Source of the DNA: Microbacterium sp. XT11
GTDB lineage: Bacteria; Actinomycetota; Actinomycetes; Actinomycetales; Microbacteriaceae
Direction: 5' to 3'
Assembly (NCBI RefSeq): GCF_001513675.1
Contig: NZ_CP013859.1
Span: 1,799,081-1,863,080 of the forward strand
DNA: 64,000 nucleotides
The notes beneath the pieces are model-generated. The model saw nothing but the letters and a program-made list of their open reading frames with translations. It searched no databases and was not told where the DNA came from. The translations under genes were made by a program, and so were the position numbers. Below are positions 57,328 to 64,000 of this stretch, piece by piece. Position 1 is the first letter of the stretch, and each line of letters starts with the position of its first letter.

Positions 57328-58392
57328 ATGACACCACGCGCACTGCTCTCCGAGAGGCTGAGATCGCATCGCCTCACGGCCCCGTCCAAGACCGTGACCG
57401 ATGCCGCCGCCCACATGCTCGCGGTGCAGAGCCAGGACTTCCTCGCCGGGCGATGGGCCCTTGGTATCCGCACTGCTGGCTCGCCGACGCTCGCGACGGT
57501 CGACCGTGCGTTCGCACGCGGCGATCTCGTGCGCACCTGGAGCATGCGCGGCACGCTGCACATCGTCCGTGCGGCCGATGTGCGTTGGGTGCTCTCGGTC
57601 ACCGCCCAGCGGCAGCTTCAGCGGGAGGCCGGTCGCCAACGCGAGCTCGGCATCGACGCTGAGCTGCTGGCCGCAGTCGAACGCGCGCTGCGGGTGAAGC
57701 TCGCCGGCGGCGGGCGCACGAGGGCGCAGTTGTTCGACGACCTGGCTGAGCTCGGCATCGATCCCGCGGCACAGCGGGGGGTGCACATCATCGGCGCGCT
57801 GTGCATCAGCGGCGTGCTCGTGCAGGGCCCTGTCGTCGCTCGTGATGGGGCGGTCGGGCGCGAGCAGTTGTTCGTGCTTTGCGACGAGTACCTCCCGGTG
57901 ACGCCGATGCCCGACGATCCACTCGCCGAGCTGTTCGTGCGGTATATCGAGGGGCACGGACCGGCGCGCGTCGAGGACTTCGCCTGGTGGTCGGGCCTCA
58001 CGCTGGGGAGCGCCCGAGAGGCCGTCGAGCGGGGAAGGCACCGTGTCACCGAGGTCTGTGAGGGTGTGTACGTGTCGTCGGTTCGTCCGCGGCCCGCGAG
58101 GGGCTCGAACGACGACGCCGTGTTCGCCCTGCCCATGTTCGACGAGTATTACATCTCCTACGCCGACCGCTCTCCCGTGGCCGATGCCGAGGCGATGACG
58201 CGCATCGGCCCGGGCAAGAACGGCATGGTGCGCGCCAGCCTCCTCGTAGAGGGGCGCATAGCCGGAGCCTGGACACACTCGGCCGCCGTGGGGCGCCACC
58301 GCGAGGCTCCCGTGGCGGAGCTGTTCGACGACGCCGATGCCCGTGCCGTCTCGCACGCGCTCGGGCGCTACAGCGCGTTCGTGAGCGGCTGA
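57328..58392 (+). CDS. winged helix DNA-binding domain protein (HTH_42 / AlkX-YcaQ type)
   Basis: A 354-residue protein of the winged-helix HTH_42 family. Family marks are MLAVQSQDFLAGRWALGIR near residue 30, LVRTWSMRGTLHIVRAADVRW near 67, and the GPARVEDFAWWSGL region near 210. E. coli YcaQ-like members are DNA glycosylases, others uncharacterised; no catalytic assignment is made here. CAGGAT (57316-57321) lies six bases before the ATG. It starts 34 bases after gapB and may be cotranscribed. Confidence 0.82.
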   Translation: MTPRALLSERLRSHRLTAPSKTVTDAAAHMLAVQSQDFLAGRWALGIRTAGSPTLATVDRAFARGDLVRTWSMRGTLHIVRAADVRWVLSVTAQRQLQREAGRQRELGIDAELLAAVERALRVKLAGGGRTRAQLFDDLAELGIDPAAQRGVHIIGALCISGVLVQGPVVARDGAVGREQLFVLCDEYLPVTPMPDDPLAELFVRYIEGHGPARVEDFAWWSGLTLGSAREAVERGRHRVTEVCEGVYVSSVRPRPARGSNDDAVFALPMFDEYYISYADRSPVADAEAMTRIGPGKNGMVRASLLVEGRIAGAWTHSAAVGRHREAPVAELFDDADARAVSHALGRYSAFVSG

Positions 58393-58420
58393 AGGTCGGC
58401 ACCCGTCTCTCGGCACATAC

Positions 58421-59863
58421 TCACTCGTCGGCGTGCCGTCCCAGGAAGTTGTACACCTCGTTGTCGTCGACGCCGGGGAACGCGCCGCGGGGGAGCGGGG
58501 AAAACATGTGCGTGTGCACGCGCGCGCTCGGCCATGCCTTTCCGTGCCAGCGCTCGGTGAGGTCCGCGGGTGGGCGACGGCAGCACGCCTCGTCGGGACA
58601 GGTCGACACGGCCCGGTCCGCGGTCTCGCGTCCACGCCACCAGCGCGCGTCGTCGAAGGGCACGCCGACGGTGACCGAGAACTCGCCCTCGGTCGACGAT
58701 CCGGTCTGCGTAGAGCACCAGAACGTGCCGGACGGCGTGTCCGTGTACTGATGATGCTCCGTCGTGCGGTTCTGCTGCGTGAAAGCGCTGCGCGCCTGGA
58801 ACTTGCGGCACACGCGCTGGCCCTCCACGGCCCCGGTGACGTCCATCGGCAGCGGTAGGTCGTCGTTCTCGTACACCCGCGTGATCGCGCCCGTCTCGTC
58901 GACGCGGAGGAAGTGCAACGGCATCCCCAGGTGCTGCGTGAGGAGGTTCGTCATGCGCATGCCCGCCGCCTCGTGCGTTACCCCGAAAGCGTCGCGGAAG
59001 TCCTCCACGGCGAGGTTGCGGTCCTTCTTCGCCTGCTGCAGGAATGCGACGGCCGCTGTCTCCGGCATGAGCGCGCACGCCGCGAAGTAGTTGATCTCCA
59101 GTCGCTGCTGGAGGAAGTCGGCGTAATCGGTCGGCGGCTTGTGGCCGAGCAGGCGATGCGCCATCGCCTGCAGCGCCATCGAACGCAGGCCGTGGCCGCC
59201 CGGGATGGAGGCGGGGGGAAGGTAGATTCGGCCGTTCTCGAGGTCGGTCACTGAGCGCGTGGAGTGCGGAAGGTCGTTGACGTAGATGAGCTCGAAGCCG
59301 AGCTTCTCCGCCATGATGCTCACCGTGCGGTGCGTGAGCGCCCCCTGCACGTGCCCGGCAGCCCTGAGCTGCTTCTCGGCCAGCTTCTCGATGTCGGGGA
59401 GGTAGTTGTTCTGCGCGCGCATCCGGAGCCGGAGCTCGGTGTTCGCGCGCCTGGCCTCCTCCGGCGTCGCGATGGCCTCGCGCTCGCGTCGCTGCAGCTC
59501 GCGGTGCAGGCCGAGGATCGACTCGATGGTCTCGTCGCTCATGCCCTTCGTGACCCGCACTGGCGCGATGCCGAGCTGCCGGAACACCGGGCTCGCCTGC
59601 GCGCGCTCCAGCTCGATCTCCAGCGCAGCGCGCCGGTTGGGCGGCTCGTCGGAGATCAGGTCGGCGACCTCGGTGCCGGTCGCCTGCGCGATGGCCTGGA
59701 GCAAGGAGAGCTTGGGCTCGCGCTTGCCGTTCTCGATGAGGCTCAGCTGCGATCCGGCGACGCCGACGAGAGCACCCAGCTCGTCGAGCGTGAAGCCGTT
59801 CTCGAGCCGGCGATGACGGATGCGGTGGCCGAGGGTCGTCAGGTGGATGCCGGAGGTCGCCAT
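58421..59863 (-). CDS. ramB: RamB-like XRE family regulator of acetate/C2 metabolism
   Basis: A 480-residue regulator. The XRE HTH covers residues 11-65 (TLDELGALVGVAGSQLSLIENG). A middle IrrE/ImmA-like domain lacks the zinc-protease HExxH (SMALQAMAHRLLGHKP stands there), and the C-terminus has the DUF2083/short-chain fatty-acyl regulator Cys-rich region (GTFWCSTQTG, STCPDEACCRR). Such proteins (RamB, ScfR) control acetate, glyoxylate and gluconeogenic genes. TATGCT (59875-59870) six bases before the ATG indicates a leaderless start. Divergent from pckG, its probable target. Confidence 0.88.
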   Translation of the reverse strand: MATSGIHLTTLGHRIRHRRLENGFTLDELGALVGVAGSQLSLIENGKREPKLSLLQAIAQATGTEVADLISDEPPNRRAALEIELERAQASPVFRQLGIAPVRVTKGMSDETIESILGLHRELQRREREAIATPEEARRANTELRLRMRAQNNYLPDIEKLAEKQLRAAGHVQGALTHRTVSIMAEKLGFELIYVNDLPHSTRSVTDLENGRIYLPPASIPGGHGLRSMALQAMAHRLLGHKPPTDYADFLQQRLEINYFAACALMPETAAVAFLQQAKKDRNLAVEDFRDAFGVTHEAAGMRMTNLLTQHLGMPLHFLRVDETGAITRVYENDDLPLPMDVTGAVEGQRVCRKFQARSAFTQQNRTTEHHQYTDTPSGTFWCSTQTGSSTEGEFSVTVGVPFDDARWWRGRETADRAVSTCPDEACCRRPPADLTERWHGKAWPSARVHTHMFSPLPRGAFPGVDDNEVYNFLGRHADE

Positions 59864-59869
59864 TCCTTG

Positions 59870-59895
59870 AGCATAGCGAAAGAACTCGAATTCTT
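59870..59895. promoter_or_regulatory. ramB -10 box and adjacent operator-like palindrome
   Basis: TATGCT (59875-59870, minus strand) lies six bases before the ramB ATG. AAGAA-N6-TTCTT (59880-59895) follows directly, in the gap to divergent pckG (start 59976). Such a site could give RamB autoregulation and control of pckG. Confidence 0.5.
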
Positions 59896-59975
59896 ACTAC
59901 CCGAAATCTCGGAAAGACGCGATGAACCCCGATCAAGATGGAATCAACGCCCCACACTTCAAAGGAGCAGCAGTC

Positions 59976-61838
59976 ATGGCCATCGCCGAAGCCTTCACCC
60001 CTCGTGCCGCATCCGTCACACCCGCGCGCTCGTTCGGTGCGGCGCCGACCTACGACACGCCCGCCATGGCGGAGCTCACGGCGTGGGTCGACGAGATCGC
60101 CGCTCTCACCAAGCCCGACTCCGTCCACTGGGTCGACGGCTCGCGTGCGGAGAACGACTGGCTCCTGCGCGGGCTCGTCGCCGAGGGCAAGCTCATCAAG
60201 CTCAACCCGGAATGGCGCCCCGGCTCGTACCTCGCGCGGTCCCACCCGAGCGACGTCGCACGCACCGAGGCGCGCACCTTCATCGCGTCGGAGCGCGAAG
60301 ACGACGCCGGCCCCACGAACAACTGGGCCGACCCGTCCGAGATGCGCCGCACGATGACCGAGATCTTCGACGGCTCGATGCGCGGCCGGACGATGTACGT
60401 CGTCCCGTTCTCCATGGGACCCGTCGGGGGTCCGCTGTCGCACATCGGAGTCCAGGTCACCGACAGCGCCTACGCGGTCGCGTCGATCGGCATCATGACC
60501 CGCGTCGGCGACGCCGTGACGCGCCAGATCGCCGACGGGGCGCCGTGGGTCAAGACCGTCCACTCCGTCGGCGCGCCGCTCGAACCGGGGCAGCCCGACG
60601 TCGAGTGGCCCTGCAACGACGAGAAGTACATCGTGCACTTCCCCGACACGCTCGAGGTGTACTCGTTCGGCTCCGGCTACGGCGGCAACGCCATCCTCGC
60701 GAAGAAGTGCTTCGCGCTGCGCATCGCCTCGGTCATCGCCCGCGACGAGGGGTGGCTCGCCGAGCACATGCTGCTCATCCGCGTGATCGACCCCGAGGGC
60801 AACGCCTACCATGTGGCCGCAGCCTTCCCGTCAGCGTGCGGCAAGACCAACCTCGCCATGCTGCGCCCGACGATCCCCGGCTGGAAGGTCGAGACGCTCG
60901 GCGACGACATCGCCTGGATCCGTCCAGGCGAGGACGGCCGCCTGTGGGCCATCAACCCCGAGGCCGGCTTCTTCGGCGTCGCGCCGGGCACCGGCGAGTC
61001 GACGAACGTCACCGCGGTGGAGACGCTGTGGGGCAACACGATCTTCACGAACGTGGCGCTGCGCCCCGACGGCGACGTGTGGTGGGAGGGGCTGACCGAC
61101 GAGGCGCCCGCGAACCTCATCGACTGGGAGGGCAACCCGTGGACGCCCGACTCCGGTCGTCCTGCCGCGCACCCCAACTCGCGGTTCACGGTGTCGGCGG
61201 CGCAGTGCCCGCAGATCTCCGAGGACTGGGAGTCTGCCGTGCCGCTCGACGTGATCCTCTTCGGCGGACGCCGCGCCACCAACGTGCCCCTCGTGGTGGA
61301 AGCGACCGACTGGACGCACGGCGTCTTCCTCGGCTCCAACATCTCGTCCGAGCGCACGGCTGCGGCCGAGGGCACGGTCGGCGAGCTGCGGCGCGACCCG
61401 TTCGCGATGCTGCCGTTCTGCGGATACAACATGGCCGACTACTTCGGGCACTGGCTGAAGGTCGGCCGCGGCCTCCGCTTCGACCGCGCGCCGCGCATCT
61501 TCCAGGTCAACTGGTTCCGCCGCGGCGCGGACGGTCGGTTCCTGTGGCCCGGCTTCGGCGACAACTCGCGCGTGATCGACTGGATCATCCGCCGGATCTC
61601 CGGCGACGTCCCGGCGGTCGACAGCCCGATCGGACGCCTGCCGCGCATCGAAGACCTGAACCTCGAGGGGCTCGACATCGCCGAGGCCGATCTGGAGGAG
61701 CTGTTCTCGGTCGACCCCGAGGCGTGGAAGACCGAGGCCGACCTCACCGAGAAGTTCTACGACACCTTCGGAGACAGGCTGCCCGCAGCTCTGCGAACCG
61801 AGCTGGCGTCGCTGCGGTACCGACTGCAGAACGCCTGA
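59976..61838 (+). CDS. pckG: phosphoenolpyruvate carboxykinase (GTP)
   Basis: A 620-residue GTP-dependent PEPCK converting oxaloacetate to PEP, first step of gluconeogenesis. The phosphate loop with reactive Cys288 is [14 protein letters not shown], the specificity region [18 protein letters not shown] and NSRFTV are present, and [14 protein letters not shown] is the guanine-binding region. AAAGGAG precedes ATG 59976. Divergent from ramB and near gapB, it forms a gluconeogenic block. Confidence 0.96.
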   Translation: MAIAEAFTPRAASVTPARSFGAAPTYDTPAMAELTAWVDEIAALTKPDSVHWVDGSRAENDWLLRGLVAEGKLIKLNPEWRPGSYLARSHPSDVARTEARTFIASEREDDAGPTNNWADPSEMRRTMTEIFDGSMRGRTMYVVPFSMGPVGGPLSHIGVQVTDSAYAVASIGIMTRVGDAVTRQIADGAPWVKTVHSVGAPLEPGQPDVEWPCNDEKYIVHFPDTLEVYSFGSGYGGNAILAKKCFALRIASVIARDEGWLAEHMLLIRVIDPEGNAYHVAAAFPSACGKTNLAMLRPTIPGWKVETLGDDIAWIRPGEDGRLWAINPEAGFFGVAPGTGESTNVTAVETLWGNTIFTNVALRPDGDVWWEGLTDEAPANLIDWEGNPWTPDSGRPAAHPNSRFTVSAAQCPQISEDWESAVPLDVILFGGRRATNVPLVVEATDWTHGVFLGSNISSERTAAAEGTVGELRRDPFAMLPFCGYNMADYFGHWLKVGRGLRFDRAPRIFQVNWFRRGADGRFLWPGFGDNSRVIDWIIRRISGDVPAVDSPIGRLPRIEDLNLEGLDIAEADLEELFSVDPEAWKTEADLTEKFYDTFGDRLPAALRTELASLRYRLQNA

Positions 61839-61844
61839 ACGACC

Positions 61845-61873
61845 GGGCGCCGGTATCGGGGGATCCGGCGCCC
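61845..61873 (+). terminator. terminator hairpin after pckG
   Basis: GGGCGCCGG (61845-61853) and CCGGCGCCC (61865-61873) are perfect nine-base complements with an 11-base loop, seven bases after the pckG stop. This is the best-placed terminator in the window, though without a U run. Confidence 0.65.
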
Positions 61874-61902
61874 CTCGGTCCTTCGGGCCACCGACCCGCG
61901 AT

Positions 61903-61953
61903 GGCGGGATGTCGGAGACGAACCCATGGCTGAGTGGTCTCCGGCATCCCGCC
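61903..61953. repeat. 17-bp inverted repeat downstream of pckG
   Basis: Arms 61903-61919 (GGCGGGATGTCGGAGAC) and 61937-61953 pair with one mismatch around a 17-base loop. It lies 30 bases after the first hairpin. It belongs with the other long intergenic hairpins by architecture, but has no sequence match within the window. Confidence 0.6.
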
Positions 61954-62020
61954 TTCGTGCTGTCCCCTCCTCGTGGCGCTTCCGCCTCCTCGTGGCCCCG
62001 TGGCGTCGGCTGCGGCCCTG

Positions 62021-62137
62021 GGCGGCGGCGGTGTGGACGCGGCGGCGGTGTGGACGCGGCGGCGGCGGTGTAGACGCGGCGGCGGCGGTGTGGACGCGGC
62101 GGCGACGGTGTAGACGCGGCGGCGACGGTGTAGGTGG
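62021..62137 (+). repeat. tandem array of about six 20-bp units
   Basis: Units of the type GGCGGCGGCGGTGTGGACGC start at 62021, 62041 (a 17-base unit lacking one GGC), 62058, 62078, 62098 and 62118. It lies in the otherwise empty 61954-62207 stretch before the DUF4232-type gene. The period of 20 equals that of the HNH-flanking arrays, although the sequence differs. I see no gene across it. Confidence 0.8.
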
Positions 62138-62207
62138 GGGTGTCGACGGCCGGGACGGGGTAGGGTCGGGGTGTCCGCCGCGGCGTGCGGACGAACGGGG
62201 GGATGCG

Positions 62208-63491
62208 ATGGTGCGCGGTGTGCTCGGCGGGGTGGTGCTCGCGATCCTCTGGGTCGGCGGCTCGTGGCTGTCGTACCTGCTCGCCGGCGCAGGCGGAAGC
62301 CTCAGCACCCTCGCGCTGCTCGTCCCGTCTCCCGGCGCACGCGGTGTCTTCGGCAGTCCGCTCGCCTGGGCCCTCCTCGTGCAGGCGCTCATGGTCGTCG
62401 TGCTGATCGTCGGCTTCACCGTGCTGGCACCGCGGCTCTCACCGGGGGACCCATCGGACGTGCCGCCCGGGGCTCCCGCCCGTGGAACGGTTCCTCCGAC
62501 CCCCGCGATGGCACCGACCGCGGGTGCAGCCTTCGCGGGAGGCTGGCTCGCAGCGATCCTCGTCGCCTTCGCCATCGGTGCCGCGCAGGACGTCGGCAGC
62601 TTCCTCGTCTGGCTCGGACCGTTCGGCGTGCACGGCGCCCTCCGCACGATGGGAGCGGCTTCCATGACGGCCTGGTGGGCCGTGCTCGTGGGATGGATCC
62701 CCGCCCTCGTCTGGGCGCGCTCACGCCGTCGCGTCGCCGTGCCGGCCGCCGTGGCTCCGGCACCGGCCGCGGCATCCGTCCCCGACTCGGTGTCCGCACC
62801 CGGCCCAGGGCGCGCATCCGTGTCGAAGCCTCTCGCTTCTCACGCTTCCGGTGTGCGGTGGGCCGTGACCTCGGCGATCGCCGCCATGGCGCTGATCCTC
62901 GTCCCGGTGGCGACCGCAGCCGGGGACGCCGCGACGCAGCAGCAACTCCGCGAAGACCAGGCCGTGTCCGAGGCGCAGGCCGATCCCGACGGCGCGGCGG
63001 CGCCGGATCCTGACGCTCCGGGGGAACCGGTGCCGACGGCCGCGCCAGACGGTACACCCTCGCCGGACGGCTTCTGCACCGCGGAGGACACGACGATCAT
63101 GGCTCCGGCGCCCGACGCTGCGACGGGGCACCGCGGGCAGTACCTGCAGGTCGTGAACGTGTCGGAGGAGCCGTGCACGTTCGACGGCTACCCCGACGTG
63201 GCGTACGGCGACCAGAACGGCCATCTGCTCGACGTGACCGTGGAGCACGGCCGCTCGTTCATGGCCGAGGACCCGGGCGCCGCGGCGTTCACGCTGCAGC
63301 CCGGTGACTCGGCGACCGCCGCGATCGGCTGGGATGCGAACTCCGTGCACGGGCAGCTCGCCGCGCGCAGTCTGTGGCTCGCCGTCCGTCCAGGTGAGCA
63401 GCGGCTCAGCTGGGAGGTGTCTCTCGACATCGTGCCCGGCGCGACCGTGCACGTGACGGCCTGGCACCTCGCGCCGTCTCCGGCGGGCTGA
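62208..63491 (+). CDS. membrane protein with C-terminal DUF4232-like domain
   Basis: A 427-residue protein. Four hydrophobic segments lie at about residues 5-25, 46-70, 106-127 and 144-165, a Pro/Ala linker follows, then another segment near 222-242 (SAIAAMALILVPVATAAGDA). The last 140 residues form an exported beta-sandwich (QYLQVVNVSEEPCTFDGYPDV, FTLQPGDSATAAIGWD) as in DUF4232 proteins, with a likely disulfide between FCTAED and EEPCTF. The start at 62208 avoids reading the tandem repeats. Function unknown; probably surface exposed. Confidence 0.75.
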   Translation: MVRGVLGGVVLAILWVGGSWLSYLLAGAGGSLSTLALLVPSPGARGVFGSPLAWALLVQALMVVVLIVGFTVLAPRLSPGDPSDVPPGAPARGTVPPTPAMAPTAGAAFAGGWLAAILVAFAIGAAQDVGSFLVWLGPFGVHGALRTMGAASMTAWWAVLVGWIPALVWARSRRRVAVPAAVAPAPAAASVPDSVSAPGPGRASVSKPLASHASGVRWAVTSAIAAMALILVPVATAAGDAATQQQLREDQAVSEAQADPDGAAAPDPDAPGEPVPTAAPDGTPSPDGFCTAEDTTIMAPAPDAATGHRGQYLQVVNVSEEPCTFDGYPDVAYGDQNGHLLDVTVEHGRSFMAEDPGAAAFTLQPGDSATAAIGWDANSVHGQLAARSLWLAVRPGEQRLSWEVSLDIVPGATVHVTAWHLAPSPAG

Positions 63492-63506
63492 ACCTCCGCC
63501 GGATCT

Positions 63507-64000
63507 TCAGGCGAGCAGCTGGTGTCGCGCGAGATCGCGGTAGAGCGGCACCTGCTCCACGAGCTCGGCGTGCGTGCCCTGGCCGACCACGACGCCGTCC
63601 TGCAGCACCACGATGAGGTCGCTGTCGACGACGGTCGAGAGGCGGTGGGCGATCACGACGAGCGTCCTGTCGGCGGAGACCGCGTCGATGGCCTCCCGCA
63701 TCCGCTGCTCGTTGACGCCGTCGAGCGATGACGTCGATTCGTCGAGCAGGAGGATCGGCGCCTCGGTGAGCAGGGCGCGCGCGATGGCGAGGCGCTGGCG
63801 CTCGCCGCCGGACAGCATCACGCCGTCCTCGCCCACGGGGGCCGCGAGGCCGAGAGGATTGCGCTCCAGCACGTCGCCGAGATTGACGGCGCGCAGCACC
63901 CGCTCGCATTCGGCGTCGGAGGCCGCCGGGGCGGCGAGACGCAGGTTGTCCGCGAGCGTGCCGGCCAGCGTCGGCGCGTCCTGCTCGACGTAGCCGAACT
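63507..64000 (-). CDS. ABC exporter, ATP-binding domain (3' part, cut by window edge)
   Basis: The frame enters from the right edge and ends at 63507, giving about 164 C-terminal residues. The Q-loop is GYVEQDAPTLAGTLADN, the signature VMLSGGERQRLAIARALL, Walker B APILLLDESTSSLD, and the switch His is in VVIAHRLST. This is the nucleotide-binding domain of a multidrug/lipid exporter of the MsbA/LmrA half-transporter class; the membrane domain should lie beyond 64000. The convergent DUF4232 gene stops 15 bases away. Confidence 0.9.
   Translation of the reverse strand, partial: FGYVEQDAPTLAGTLADNLRLAAPAASDAECERVLRAVNLGDVLERNPLGLAAPVGEDGVMLSGGERQRLAIARALLTEAPILLLDESTSSLDGVNEQRMREAIDAVSADRTLVVIAHRLSTVVDSDLIVVLQDGVVVGQGTHAELVEQVPLYRDLARHQLLA

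Noticed and set aside
59264-61933. Long Arg-rich frame overlapping pckG and the ramB start
   Set aside because: Arg/His/Pro-rich translation typical of a wrong frame in GC-rich DNA; pckG in the other frame has every catalytic motif.

Overview
The window reads as chromosomal DNA of a high-GC Gram-positive actinobacterium, most likely Microbacteriaceae (Microbacterium or a close relative). The reasons are a GC content near 70 percent, dense gene packing with many 4-base ATGA/GTGA overlaps, many candidate leaderless starts (a -10 hexamer 6-7 bases before the start codon), a GTP-type PEP carboxykinase beside a RamB-like regulator, a long GapB-type GAPDH, and a 13E12/DUF222 HNH gene. The genus is inference. 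I see no rRNA, tRNA, CRISPR array, transposase or phage gene.

Layout. (1) 0-3.3 kb: TetR/DUF4188 divergent pair, a hypothetical and an MFS exporter. (2) 3.4-11.5 kb: a homoprotocatechuate (3,4-dihydroxyphenylacetate) meta-cleavage operon on the minus strand, ordered hpaG-like/RraA fusion, GntR regulator, hpaE, hpaD, hpaH, hpaI, with a divergent aromatic-acid-type MFS permease. (3) 11.7-14.4 kb: IclR regulator divergent from a MobA-like flavin aromatic hydroxylase. (4) 14.6-18.2 kb: ABC-2 exporter plus two-component system in one plus-strand operon. (5) 18.3-24.9 kb: singletons (VOC protein, PhzF, TPP enzyme, glutamine amidotransferase, phosphoribosyltransferase, ATP-dependent DNA ligase). (6) 24.9-38.2 kb: phenylacetate catabolism, operons paaABCDE-paaG and thiolase-paaF-paaH-paaZ-paaI, with divergent paaR. 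The two operons are separated by a RecQ helicase with a C-terminal phosphoribosyltransferase-like domain and a small conserved gene. The same operator-like sequence lies before both paa operons. (7) 38.2-43.4 kb: IclR regulator and the PEP-dependent dihydroxyacetone kinase dhaKLM, whose DhaM carries EIIA, HPr and a full Enzyme I. (8) 43.5-47.7 kb: branched-chain 2-oxoacid dehydrogenase bkdABC and a divergent Lrp/AsnC regulator. (9) 47.7-49.6 kb: an HNH/DUF222 gene between two inverted 20-bp tandem-repeat arrays. (10) 49.6-54.7 kb: HAD phosphatase, membrane protein, and a MurR/NAG-kinase/MurQ cell-wall recycling unit. (11) 54.8-64 kb: paired SMR exporters, gapB, a winged-helix protein, ramB and divergent pckG (gluconeogenesis), a DUF4232-type membrane protein, and the 3' part of an ABC exporter.

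Metabolically, phenylacetate ends in acetyl-CoA and succinyl-CoA, homoprotocatechuate in succinate semialdehyde and pyruvate, and branched-chain keto acids in acyl-CoAs. The pckG/gapB block would send these C4/C3 products up to sugar phosphates. The most unusual signals outside the genes are several dispersed hairpin families, one copy lying in-frame inside a gene, and 20-bp tandem arrays.
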